Positions 52,501-60,310 of a DNA stretch of 64,000 bases are shown here, piece by piece. The notes beneath the pieces are model-generated. The model searched no databases and had not been told where the DNA came from. It saw only the letters and a program-made list of their open reading frames with translations. How positions within the stretch are numbered: the stretch's first letter is position 1; each line of letters opens with the position of its first letter. Where the stretch lies: assembly GCA_964546505.1 (NCBI GenBank), contig CAZJJZ010000002.1:1-64000 (forward strand), given 5' to 3'. The translations under genes and the position numbers were made by a program. Source of the DNA: CAZJJZ01 sp964546505. GTDB lineage: Bacteria > Patescibacteriota > Gracilibacteria > UBA1369.

Positions 52501-53758
52501 ACTCTTTGGTGTTGGGAGTATCCAATTCAAAACGTTTGTTCAATTTGTATCTGGCAACTGGTCCCATGTCATATTTCTTGTAGTCAAAGAACATTGATTG
52601 GATCAATGCTTTAGCATTTTCAGGAGTAGCTAAATCGCCGGGACGAATTTTACGATAGATGCTTTGGTAGGCTTCATCGACTGTTTTGGCTGTGTCTTTG
52701 TCTAGAGTGAATTGCAAATAATTTTTTTCTGGAGATTCAATATCGTCTTTAAATAAATCAGCAATTTCTTTGTCGGTACTATAACCAAAAACACGAAGCA
52801 AAGAAGTGACTGGGATTTTTCTCTTACGATCAATTTTGACCGTCATGATGCCCTTTTTGTCGGTTTCGATTTCCAACCAGGCACCGCGTTTAGGAATAAT
52901 TTTGGCGTTGTGCATACCCATAGTGCCGGCATTTCTGGAAAAGAAAACACCAGGTGAACGCACGATTTGGGACACCACTACTCTTTCAATACCGTTAATA
53001 ATGAAAGTCCCTTTATGTGTCATTAAAGGAATAGAACCCAAGAAAACATCTTGCTCTTTAATTTCTCCGGATTCTTTGTTGATGAGTTGCACATGCACTT
53101 TGAGTGGTGCTTCATAAGTTAAATTTTTGACGCGAGCAGTTTCCGCATCATATTTGGGTTCTTCGATGGAATGTTCCAAAAAGTGTAATTCCATTTTTTT
53201 GCCGGAGAAATCACTGATTGGCGTGATCTCATCCAACAATTCACGAATCCCATTATCCAAAAACCAACGATAAGAATCCAATTGGATTTCAATCAGGTTC
53301 GGTAAAACGATATTTTTGTCGATACGAGTTGTGAAGTATTTACGCTGAGAAGACTCCTTCATAACGATATTTTCTTTGGGCAGGAGTTTGTAGATCTCAT
53401 CAGCAATTAAGCCTCTTTTTTCGATAGTTTTTTTAGGGGCTTTTTTAGTTTCTTCATCAATCATTTCAGTTACTATTTGCTTGGCAGCTTTGGCGGTTTT
53501 GGAACTACCACCTTTGACGGTTTCGATACTGAGGGTTTTACCTTTTTTAAGAGGCGTCTTGAGCGGGGGAGTTTTTTTCGCCACGGTTTTGGTGGCTGTT
53601 TTGGGACTGGCATTGCTTTTAGCAGGCACGGTTTTAGCCTTCACCTTAGCGGGGGCTTTGGCCGCCACTTTGGTGATTTTAGCTTTTGCCTGGGAAACTT
53701 TTTTAAGATCAGCCTTTTGGTCTTTTTTGGTAGGCTTGGCAGAAGTTTTTTTCGGCAT
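49568..53758 (-). CDS. rpoB: DNA-directed RNA polymerase subunit beta, with extra tails
   Basis: A 1396-residue protein. Residues 1 to about 138 are a Lys/Ala/Pro-rich, histone H1-like extension (repeats such as KAPAKVKAKTVPAK). The normal N-terminus (RKYFTTRIDKNIVLPNLIEI) begins only at about 139. The rifampicin-region block SSQLSQFMDQTNPLAELAHK and HYGRICPIATPEGPNIGL are intact, and the core ends near residue 1238. The final ~158 residues are strongly acidic (DEELKQLETEEVD, EGFDDEEVTDLDLEDD). The start ATG is supported by a strong upstream promoter and a high Lys content from the first codon. Confidence 0.95.
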   Translation of the reverse strand: MPKKTSAKPTKKDQKADLKKVSQAKAKITKVAAKAPAKVKAKTVPAKSNASPKTATKTVAKKTPPLKTPLKKGKTLSIETVKGGSSKTAKAAKQIVTEMIDEETKKAPKKTIEKRGLIADEIYKLLPKENIVMKESSQRKYFTTRIDKNIVLPNLIEIQLDSYRWFLDNGIRELLDEITPISDFSGKKMELHFLEHSIEEPKYDAETARVKNLTYEAPLKVHVQLINKESGEIKEQDVFLGSIPLMTHKGTFIINGIERVVVSQIVRSPGVFFSRNAGTMGMHNAKIIPKRGAWLEIETDKKGIMTVKIDRKRKIPVTSLLRVFGYSTDKEIADLFKDDIESPEKNYLQFTLDKDTAKTVDEAYQSIYRKIRPGDLATPENAKALIQSMFFDYKKYDMGPVARYKLNKRFELDTPNTKEFHTFQVADLVHIIKHLIKLNNGKAHPDDIDHLSNRRVRAVGELVQNKFRVGILRTDRIAKDRMTVMDLETATPTQLINSRPITAALREFFASSQLSQFMDQTNPLAELAHKRRLSAMGPGGLSRERASFDVRDVHPSHYGRICPIATPEGPNIGLVVHLATYARVNKYGFIETPYRRMADTLSLDNTQELLGKTARVDVTDPKTGKVIVPRETKITDKHIKEMQKLGFEEITVFKHWTEDVRYYAADEEENMVIVQANTQLDQEGQIVDNMVSARQEGEPELVTAKNITHIDISPKQIISETTALIPFLEHDDNTRASMGSNMQRQAVSLISPKAPIVGTGMEEIVAKSSGQVHLAEDDGTVAYVDGQQVVVIYDNGRKATYNLLTYERSNQSTCIHQRAKVKKGQRVSRGDVLSDGPAIDNGELALGQNVLVAYLSWQGFNYEDAIIISERVVKDGLYDSVHIESFTIDVRETKLGPEIITRDIPNVGEARLKDLDENGIVRIGATVREGDILVGKITPKGETELSAEERLLRAIFGDKARDVKDTSLRLPGGEGGKVVGVQIFSRANGDELQTGVIQQIKVNVAQTRKISVGDKMAGRHGNKGVISTIVPAENMPFLPDGTPIDIILNPLGVSSRMNIGQILETHLGWAAGTLNFTVATPALNGIKTEKITELLQEANLPETGKVQLFDGFTGEPFDHLTTVGIAYMLKLSHLVEDKIHARSVGPYSLVTQQPLGGKAQHGGQRFGEMEVWALEAYGAAHTLQEMLTIKSDDVYGRAKAYEAIVKDEIIKKPKTPESFNVLVKELQSLGLAVKFESAEEVTDEFYEGNPELDETAPATRSEEELVKEISEKLTMEDDSFEGEDVEKHVPGIEVISDTESEETEIKEIKEEGDPADLEDFAQMEADIDLDQIEDVPDEELKQLETEEVDSGLDEFVEVNSKFKEDEGFDDEEVTDLDLEDDPSQTDFPKKAYDDEE

Positions 53759-53787
53759 TATGAAAAAAATTGATGGAAATACGATGT

Positions 53788-53931
53788 CCCTGAAACTCAG
53801 GGTGTGGCCATCTTCCTCAACACAATCGACTTTTTAAGCGCAAACAGGTAAGTGCACTGGCTACTTGTTTACGTTTAAAGATAGTATGCTGACAGCTTAT
53901 ACCAGTATAGTAATTGATTTAATGATGTCAA
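53788..53931 (-). promoter_or_regulatory. rpoB promoter and structured leader
   Basis: Minus strand TTGACA (53926-53931), 16-bp spacer, TATACT (53904-53909): close to consensus. The predicted leader of about 140 nt holds an 8-bp imperfect hairpin CGTAAACA/TGTTTGCG (53866-53873, 53839-53846, one G-U pair). It also holds a perfect 6-bp hairpin CCCTGA/TCAGGG (53788-53802) about 30 nt before the start codon. Confidence 0.6.
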
Positions 53932-53974
53932 ATGATTTTTTGCTTTGCTACTTGAATTTTTGTTTGGCATTTAC

Positions 53975-55246
53975 CTAAAGGCGGTTGACTGCTTCGATGG
54001 GGTCCATTTTGGAGGCTTTAGCAGCCGGTAAAACCGAGAATATGATCGAGAAGGTAATGCTAAAAAGAATGGTAAAGATTGCTAAACTTGGACTGAACTG
54101 GAAAATACTTTCGGGTTTTTGGGAAGGGGGAATTAGATAATTAATGAGAATAAAATCAATTAAGCGGCTAAAAGCAAAAGCAATTAATAAACTACTGACT
54201 CCGGAAATGAAGCCGATGACACTGGCTTCAAAAATAAAAAGTTGCTTGATATTCTTTTGGGACGCGCCCATGGCTCTTAGTAAGCCGATTTCCTTGGTGC
54301 GGGCGGAAATTTTGGTCAGCGTACTGATGGTTATGATGAGACCGGAAAGTGTTAAGGCGGTGATGATGATAATGCTGAAAATTGCACTCAAAATGAGGAA
54401 AAATTGATTGATGCTGTCTTGGTTGTCCAAAACTGAACTGGTGGTGAGATTGATTTTGCGCAACTCTTCTTTGATTGTGGGATAGTTTTCTGGTGAGTCT
54501 ATTTCCACTTGTACTGAGCTGTAAGAATTGGCAGCTGGTGTGATTTGGAAGTGCTCTTTGTTGTACTCTTGAACGACAGTTTCAGGGAGTGTAATACCTA
54601 GTAATTGCACCTGAGTGGAAAAGCCTGCTAATTTAGCTTTGATTGGGGGTAAATTGGCGTTGGTTCCGGACTTGATTGTGGATTGGCCAGGGAGAATGGT
54701 GATCGGCATGCCTATCAACATCTCTTTCTTGATGTTGGGGAGAGGTCCCTGTCCGGCGGCCGTCAAATTATAAAGATCTAGCAGTTTGCTGGAAATGATT
54801 GCTGGATAAGGTTCTGAAGTGGTGTTTTGCCAAGTTTCCGGTTTAACTCCGGATTTAGCGATCATTTGATAAGGAGCGCCAAACACTAAAGCATCACTTT
54901 GAAAGGCATTACCTAAAAAATCTAAACGAATGGATGAGATGGAAGCAATTTGCAGGCTTGGAATTATGCTCGTGATATGGGGAATGTTTTCGATTTGCTG
55001 GATTTTTTCCTGATCAATTTTGGGAGTGGTGGCGAGTGGGCCAATTTCGGTTTTGAGCGGACGGATGTCAATTTGGGTTAGAGGTGTACCGCTGATTTGT
55101 TGGAGCATGACGAGACGGAGACCAAAGACCAGTGCAATAAAGAAGGCCGTAACAGCGACGGAAATACTTAGACCCAGAATGGTTAAAACGGTTTCGCTAG
55201 TTTTGTTGCGCCAATTTTGGCGTAAGAGGTAGAAGTAGAATTTCAT
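53975..55246 (-). CDS. ABC transporter permease, MacB/FtsX type
   Basis: A 423-residue protein: an N-terminal helix (about 20-45), a periplasm-type MacB domain (about 50-270), then three helices in the FtsX fold (about 285-400) with the family ending LPAAKASKMDPIEAVNRL. It is predicted to work with the ATPase encoded upstream, overlapping by 4 bp, in export or extraction of peptides or lipids. The substrate is not evident. Confidence 0.9.
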   Translation of the reverse strand: MKFYFYLLRQNWRNKTSETVLTILGLSISVAVTAFFIALVFGLRLVMLQQISGTPLTQIDIRPLKTEIGPLATTPKIDQEKIQQIENIPHITSIIPSLQIASISSIRLDFLGNAFQSDALVFGAPYQMIAKSGVKPETWQNTTSEPYPAIISSKLLDLYNLTAAGQGPLPNIKKEMLIGMPITILPGQSTIKSGTNANLPPIKAKLAGFSTQVQLLGITLPETVVQEYNKEHFQITPAANSYSSVQVEIDSPENYPTIKEELRKINLTTSSVLDNQDSINQFFLILSAIFSIIIITALTLSGLIITISTLTKISARTKEIGLLRAMGASQKNIKQLFIFEASVIGFISGVSSLLIAFAFSRLIDFILINYLIPPSQKPESIFQFSPSLAIFTILFSITFSIIFSVLPAAKASKMDPIEAVNRL

Positions 55247-56019
55247 GGTTGTGTGTGAATAGTGTTGCTGTGTAAATATCCATTTTCCAGAACCAATACA
55301 CGATCAGCCAACTTGGCTATTCTTAAGTCATGGGTGACAATAATTAAGGTGATGCGCTGCTCCTGATGAATTTCTTTGAGTAAATTGATAATACTGAGAC
55401 CGGTTTCCAAATCTAAATTTCCTGTTGGTTCATCGGCCAGGATTAGGCTGGGGGAATTGATTAACGCGCGGCCAATGGCCGCGCGTTGCTTTTGTCCACC
55501 GGAAACCTGATGAGGTAAATGTTTGGCGACAGTAGCAATTTCCAAACGTTTGAGTAGTTCAGACATTTGCCAAAGCTGAGCCTTGTTTGATAGGGCTTGG
55601 TGCTGGCCATTGTTCTGCGCCAGAAGACGTGGCAACCAGATATTATCTTCTAAATTTAGATGATTCAGTAAATTGAAATCTTGAAAAATAAAGCCTATTT
55701 CCAGGTTGCGTAGCCGGCTCAACTCCTGATCAGACATTTTTTGCAAGGAGTGTCCCTGGAACAATAACTCGCCACTAGTTGGCATGGCTAATCCACTTAA
55801 TAAATTGAGTAAAGTGGTTTTGCCTGAACCAGATTTTCCAATTAAACAAATAAATTCCCCCGACGCGATGTTCAAATCAATTTGCTGCAAGGCGGTATAA
55901 TGTTTTTTTTGCGGCAAGGGATATGTTTTTCCGATTTTGGTAAGTTGCAGAAAGGCTTTAGTCTTCTGTGGAATTTGATGCTGTTTTGAGTGTTTCGATT
56001 TTAGCGAAATAGGTTTCAT
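55243..56019 (-). CDS. ABC transporter ATP-binding protein, MacB/LolD type
   Basis: Up to 258 residues. Walker A is GKSGSGKTT, the Q-loop FIFQDFNLL, signature VSGGQKQRAAIGRAL, Walker B LILADEPTGNLD and the switch His in VTHD. The ATG at 56019 gives a 20-30 residue polar leader and overlaps the preceding gene by 62 bp. A later CTG (55948 region, QLTKIGKTY) fits the usual domain start, so the true start is uncertain. Confidence 0.9.
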   Translation of the reverse strand: MKPISLKSKHSKQHQIPQKTKAFLQLTKIGKTYPLPQKKHYTALQQIDLNIASGEFICLIGKSGSGKTTLLNLLSGLAMPTSGELLFQGHSLQKMSDQELSRLRNLEIGFIFQDFNLLNHLNLEDNIWLPRLLAQNNGQHQALSNKAQLWQMSELLKRLEIATVAKHLPHQVSGGQKQRAAIGRALINSPSLILADEPTGNLDLETGLSIINLLKEIHQEQRITLIIVTHDLRIAKLADRVLVLENGYLHSNTIHTQP

Positions 56020-56759
56020 AAAATTTCTTAAGATCCGCTAGATGAGATAATAGTTTATCATCGTCACCGCAGTCCAGAAATTTAGGATTGATTTTCATCG
56101 AAATTGTCCCTGGGAAGCCATCTTGTTTCATTTTGGTCAAAAAGCTTTCATTGGGCAAAATGCCGTTTTGTGGTAGATTATATGGCTCACCTTTGCGAAC
56201 ATTGGAAAGGTGCACATGGACTAGAAATGGTTTCAGGATTTTGTAAATACGAATTAAATCTTCTTTTTTGGCAGCTATACGGGTGGTGTCGATACAAACA
56301 TGTTTAAATTTTTTCAAATCGATCAGATTATTCATCGCATGTTCGGGAATTATGCCGATAAATGTTTCAGAGGGCGCGTTTTCCAGCGCAATGGAAATAT
56401 TTTCATGTTGGCGTATTTTGGGTATTTCGTTTTTCAACCACTGAGTGAATTTAAAATCAAAGATTTTGGGGGGTTGCAAGACCAAGATGCGACAACCGAT
56501 AGCTTTGGTCATGTCGACTGCTTCGTGGATTTTTTTGGGACTGGCGGTAACAGGCAAAGAGATGGCCAACACCGGCAATTGATATTGTTCTACGAGTGAT
56601 TTTACGTAATTNNNNNNNNNNNNNNNNNNNNNNNNNNNNNNNATCGAAATTACGCGGATCAATATTGAGGTCAATACCATCATAACCGGCTTTTTTGACC
56701 AACTCAAAAATGCGATTCAGTCCATATCCCTTCAAACTATCCGTACAAATTGCCAACAT
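55958..56759 (-). CDS. Sugar-phosphate isomerase/epimerase-like TIM barrel, crossed by a gap
   Basis: The N-terminal part from ATG 56759 (AICTDSLKGYGLNRIFELVKK, then YDGIDLNID) and the C-terminal part lie in different frames only because of the 31 Ns at 56612-56642. Together they form an AP-endonuclease-2/xylose-isomerase-like barrel of about 265 residues. Putative metal-site positions include IALENAPSE, CIDTTRIAAK and the HVHLSN motif. The substrate is unknown. It is upstream of the ABC ATPase gene, overlapping it. Confidence 0.75.
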
Positions 56760-56950
56760 GTAATATTTAATTTAGATTTTCGCTCTTATTATAGCAGATT
56801 GGCAGATAATTTGGAAGAGATGCCTGTGCTTTGTCAAGTTAATGTACATATACGTGAAAAATTGCCGATGTTCCTGTGATTTCTTGGTGAACTTCTTTTG
56901 CTTAGTCTGGTTGAGCATGCTATGTTACTTTTGTTTTCTATAAGATCAAA

Positions 56951-57394
56951 ATGAATTACAAAATTTTGCCAACTTTGTTGAGTTTACTAATTTTGACTGC
57001 CTGTGCGGCAGGCCCGGTAGTGACAGATCAAGATATCAACACAGAAAAAAACAATAATTCCAGCCAAAATCCCGAATCAAGTACTACAGCAACTAACACA
57101 AGCGGCTCTAATACTTCAAATCCCGCTGAGATTTCTGATGCTTCTGCCACCAAAACCTATTCTATGGCTGATGTAGCTCAACATGCTGATCAACGTAGTT
57201 GTTGGATGGTGATTGAAGGCAAGGTTTATGATGTTACCACTTTCATTGATCGGCATCCTGGAGGTGAGCGTATTTTGCAAGGTTGCGGAGTTGATGCCAC
57301 AGGGCTTTTTGAGGGTACTTCTCCTGGAGGAAAAGTTCACTCGCAATTTGCCAAAATGATGCTGAAAGACTATCTGATTGGTGAATTAAAATAA
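56951..57394 (+). CDS. Cytochrome b5-like lipoprotein
   Basis: A 147-residue protein. The signal ends in the lipobox LTAC with Cys18. A Ser/Thr/Asn-rich linker (about 30-68) follows, then a cytochrome b5-like heme domain (69-147). Both expected axial ligands are present: His102 in the HPGG motif and His130 in GKVHSQF. It should be anchored on the outer face of the membrane as a one-heme electron carrier. The predicted promoter is TTGCTT (56898-56903), 17 bp, TATGTT (56921-56926). It is followed after 4 bp by the ferric-reductase-like gene. Confidence 0.88.
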   Translation: MNYKILPTLLSLLILTACAAGPVVTDQDINTEKNNNSSQNPESSTTATNTSGSNTSNPAEISDASATKTYSMADVAQHADQRSCWMVIEGKVYDVTTFIDRHPGGERILQGCGVDATGLFEGTSPGGKVHSQFAKMMLKDYLIGELK

Positions 57395-57398
57395 CCGT

Positions 57399-58106
57399 AT
57401 GGAAGCTAACCAAACAGCCAGTTCTAAAAAGTATTCCCTGTTTTGGAAAAGAAACCTATTCTGGATGGCAAGTTTTCTGCTGGCGTTATTGATTTTAGTA
57501 ATCTGGGAAAATTGGTTAATTTGGTCCGGGGTACGTTTGATGGCTTGGTTAGCAGTAATTTTCTTGGCCTTCACTGTCATACCCATGAACGCGTTAAAAA
57601 TTAATCCGCAGATTCATGGCAAAGGGTTGTGGATTTGGCTGGCGGGTAAAAGACGGGATTGGGGGATTTTGGCTGGCTTATTTGCTGTATTGCATGCAGT
57701 GTTAGCATGGTATAAGTATGCTAATTTGGACTTCGGTTTTGCTTTTCTACAACCGATTTTCCCTGGTTTACTGGGATTGTTGATTCTAGTTTTAATGCTG
57801 ATTACTTCCAGTTTGTGGAGTATGCGTATCTTGCAAAAAAACTGGAAGAGACTTCATTTGATGATTTATTTTTTCTTGCCGGCCATGCTTTTGCATGGTG
57901 TGCAGGCTGAAGATTTTTTTGATAATAGTTTTTCTTGGATAGCGGCCATTGGTTTGGGCCTCACCATGACTTTTGCTTTGTTGATGGATTTGCGACTATT
58001 CAATTCTCCCACAAAACCTAAACTAACAGCTTTTGTTCACACTTGGCTGGTTTTGGCGGGAATGGTCTTGGCTGGTTTACTGGTCTTATTCTATTCTGGG
58101 GTGTAA
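57399..58106 (+). CDS. Ferric-reductase-like transmembrane heme protein
   Basis: A 235-residue protein with six predicted helices and the pattern of the ferric-reductase transmembrane domain / MsrQ (YedZ) group: RRDWGILAGLFAVLHAVLAW with His99, and KRLHLMIYFFLPAMLLHG with His153 and His166 in the following helices. This suits one or two b hemes. No flavin or NAD domain is attached. The 4-bp spacing from the b5-like lipoprotein suggests that the two exchange electrons across the membrane. It ends 1 bp before the convergent serS stop. Confidence 0.83.
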   Translation: MEANQTASSKKYSLFWKRNLFWMASFLLALLILVIWENWLIWSGVRLMAWLAVIFLAFTVIPMNALKINPQIHGKGLWIWLAGKRRDWGILAGLFAVLHAVLAWYKYANLDFGFAFLQPIFPGLLGLLILVLMLITSSLWSMRILQKNWKRLHLMIYFFLPAMLLHGVQAEDFFDNSFSWIAAIGLGLTMTFALLMDLRLFNSPTKPKLTAFVHTWLVLAGMVLAGLLVLFYSGV

Positions 58107-58107
58107 A

Positions 58108-59373
58108 TTATTTGCCAATAAATTCCTGATTACCCATTAAAGGCCTTAAAACTTCCGGGATGCGGACGCTGCCGTCTTCCTGTTGGAAGTTTTCGACTAT
58201 GGCAATAAGTGAGCGAATGGTGAAACCAGTGCCATTGAGCGTGTGAAGGTAATTGTTTTGATTGGCTTGTTTTACTCTAATATTTGCTCTTCTGGCTTGG
58301 TAATCAGTGCAATTGGAACAGCTGGTGATTTCGCGATAGCGATTTTGGGCTGGCATCCAAACTTCTAAATCGTATTTTTTAGCTGCTGGTACTCCCAAAT
58401 CCGCGCCGCAAATATCAATGGATTGAAAGTGCAGGCCTAATCCCAGGTAAATTTCTTTTTCAATTTGGAAAATCAATTCATGCTCGGCGCGTGATTGTTC
58501 TGGTGTGCAAAAAACGAACATTTCCATTTTGTTGAATTGATGAACGCGCAGAATGCCAGCTGTATCTTTGCCATAACTGCCAGCTTCTCTGCGGAAGCAA
58601 GTGGAATAGCCCACGTAACGCAGTGGTAATTTTTCGGCCGGGATGAGTTGATCGGCATGAAGCATGCAAAGGGGGACTTCGGATGTGCCAATCAAATAGA
58701 GTTTGTCGTCGTTGGGGTTCACTTCATAGATTTCATTTTTATCTGCGGGGAAAAAACCTGTAGCTTCCATGGCCCGCTCTTTTACCAACATGGGGGTGGT
58801 GACAGGGGTAAACCCATGTTTGGCAATAGTATTCAAAACATAGTTCTGTAAAGCCATTTCCAGTCGTACGGCGTCTTTTTTGAGATAATAAAAACGTGAT
58901 CCGCTCATCGCGGCAGCAGCTTCTGTATCAACTAAATCCAAATTTCTCAAAATTTCAAAATGATCTTTAACAGTAAAATTAAACTCTGGTTTAGTATTGA
59001 ATTTTTCTATCACTGCATTGTCATCATCGCTGTCTCCAGGTAAAACTTCGGCAAAAGGTATATTGGGAATAGTGAGCATTTTGTTGCGCAGGTTTTGCTC
59101 TACTGCTGTTAATTGTGGTTCCAGATTTTTGAGACGTTCTTTCAGGTCTCTGGATCTTTCCAACAAAATAGTCTTTTGATCTGTAGCTGCTGCGGGAATT
59201 TCTTTAGCTACTTTATTCTGTTCTGAACGCAAAATTTCAATTTCTGTCAGCATTTTGCGGCGTTGTAAATCTAATTCAAGAACTTCATCCACGGTTTCCG
59301 GTTTAACCTTTTTTTTGGTTAAGGCCGCTTTGGCTGTCTCTATTTGCTCAGCTAGCAATTTGATATCAAGCAT
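58108..59373 (-). CDS. serS: Seryl-tRNA synthetase
   Basis: A 421-residue class II synthetase. The N-terminal coiled-coil arm (about 25-105) binds the long variable arm of tRNA-Ser. Motif 2 is YSTCFRREAGSYGKDTAGILR, and motif 3 is near GTGFTIRSLIAIVENFQQ. The serine-site TSEVPL segment is present. It is divergent from the first sigma-factor gene. Confidence 0.97.
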   Translation of the reverse strand: MLDIKLLAEQIETAKAALTKKKVKPETVDEVLELDLQRRKMLTEIEILRSEQNKVAKEIPAAATDQKTILLERSRDLKERLKNLEPQLTAVEQNLRNKMLTIPNIPFAEVLPGDSDDDNAVIEKFNTKPEFNFTVKDHFEILRNLDLVDTEAAAAMSGSRFYYLKKDAVRLEMALQNYVLNTIAKHGFTPVTTPMLVKERAMEATGFFPADKNEIYEVNPNDDKLYLIGTSEVPLCMLHADQLIPAEKLPLRYVGYSTCFRREAGSYGKDTAGILRVHQFNKMEMFVFCTPEQSRAEHELIFQIEKEIYLGLGLHFQSIDICGADLGVPAAKKYDLEVWMPAQNRYREITSCSNCTDYQARRANIRVKQANQNNYLHTLNGTGFTIRSLIAIVENFQQEDGSVRIPEVLRPLMGNQEFIGK

Positions 59374-59438
59374 GTTTTTCTCTAGGAAATTTTACTTTGT
59401 TGGTATACACTGCTGAGCGATTTTTTTCAATATCAGAA

Positions 59439-60191
59439 ATGAGTTTAGGAAAAGCTTTAAATCAACCTCGCTATGATGATCTCGCCAGTGAATCCAAGCT
59501 GATTCAGTTAGCCAAGAATGGTGATTTGGACTCTCAGGAAGCGCTGATTAAGATGCATGGTGGTCTCATTAGATCGACAGCCAGGAAATATCTTCGCTTC
59601 GGTTATCCTTATGAAGATGTGTTGCAGTTATGTATGGTCGCTTTTTTGAAAGCTGTGTTGATGTTTGAACCAGATAGGGGTGTGAAGTTGGCATCCTATG
59701 CGGTTTTTCATTTGAAGAATGTGGCCGTAATTTTGGAAAAGCAATATTTTAGTGTGTTACGCATTCCTACTTATGTACGGACAAAAGTAAATAAAGAATT
59801 GCAAACTGGAACTGCTAGCGAAAAGAATTTGCAGTTAAAAAAAATGATGAAGGGCTATGCTATTTCGTTTCAACAAGATTTAAGTATGCAAGAAGAGGAT
59901 GAGGGGCGGACTTTTGCGGAGATTTTGGGCGTTGATGCGGAAGCTGAGGAACGTTTAATTATTGAGCAGGAAAGGTTACTTTTGCGACAGTGTTTGCAAG
60001 AGTTAACTGAACAGGAAAGAGAAATTATTCGGCAACGATTCGATTTTGATTTGGAAACGGACAAGAAGGAAAAAACATTTAGGGAAATTGCAGAAGCCAT
60101 GGGGATTTCGCCTCAAGCAGTGCATATGCGTTATCAGAGAATCTTGGACAAAATCAGGGCGAGTTATATGCAGACAAGTAAGGCCGGCTAA
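59439..60191 (+). CDS. Sigma-70 family RNA polymerase sigma factor (first of two)
   Basis: A 250-residue protein from ATG 59439; an in-frame TTG at 59397 is less likely. Region 2 covers about 25-110, with YPYEDVLQLCMVAFLKAV and SYAVFHLKNVAVIL. A short region 3-like stretch includes LRIPTYVRTKVNKEL. Region 4 (about 185-245) has LTEQEREIIRQRF and the helix-turn-helix TFREIAEAMGISPQAVHMRY. It lacks the N-terminal domain of the housekeeping sigma, so it is an alternative factor. Target promoters are unknown. Confidence 0.88.
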   Translation: MSLGKALNQPRYDDLASESKLIQLAKNGDLDSQEALIKMHGGLIRSTARKYLRFGYPYEDVLQLCMVAFLKAVLMFEPDRGVKLASYAVFHLKNVAVILEKQYFSVLRIPTYVRTKVNKELQTGTASEKNLQLKKMMKGYAISFQQDLSMQEEDEGRTFAEILGVDAEAEERLIIEQERLLLRQCLQELTEQEREIIRQRFDFDLETDKKEKTFREIAEAMGISPQAVHMRYQRILDKIRASYMQTSKAG

Positions 60192-60295
60192 GTCGTTTGA
60201 TACTAGATGTTGTGCTCTGTTTGTATGTGAAATACCTGGTTTTGAATTGTGAAGAATTATTTGATTTATCTCTTTTTTGTGCAATAATTAAGTCT

Positions 60296-60301
60296 TATAA
60301 T
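60296..60301 (+). promoter_or_regulatory. -10 element of the second sigma-factor gene, nearly leaderless
   Basis: A consensus TATAAT (60296-60301) lies 9 bp before the ATG at 60311. A start 6-7 nt downstream would leave about 3 nt of leader. No good -35 box is seen at the usual distance, so an alternative sigma or an activator may be involved. Confidence 0.45.
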
Positions 60302-60310
60302 TATTGACAG

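Noticed and set aside
55958..56759. Frameshifted pseudogene in the TIM-barrel gene
   Set aside because: The frame change coincides with a run of 31 Ns whose length is an estimate; both sides match one family.
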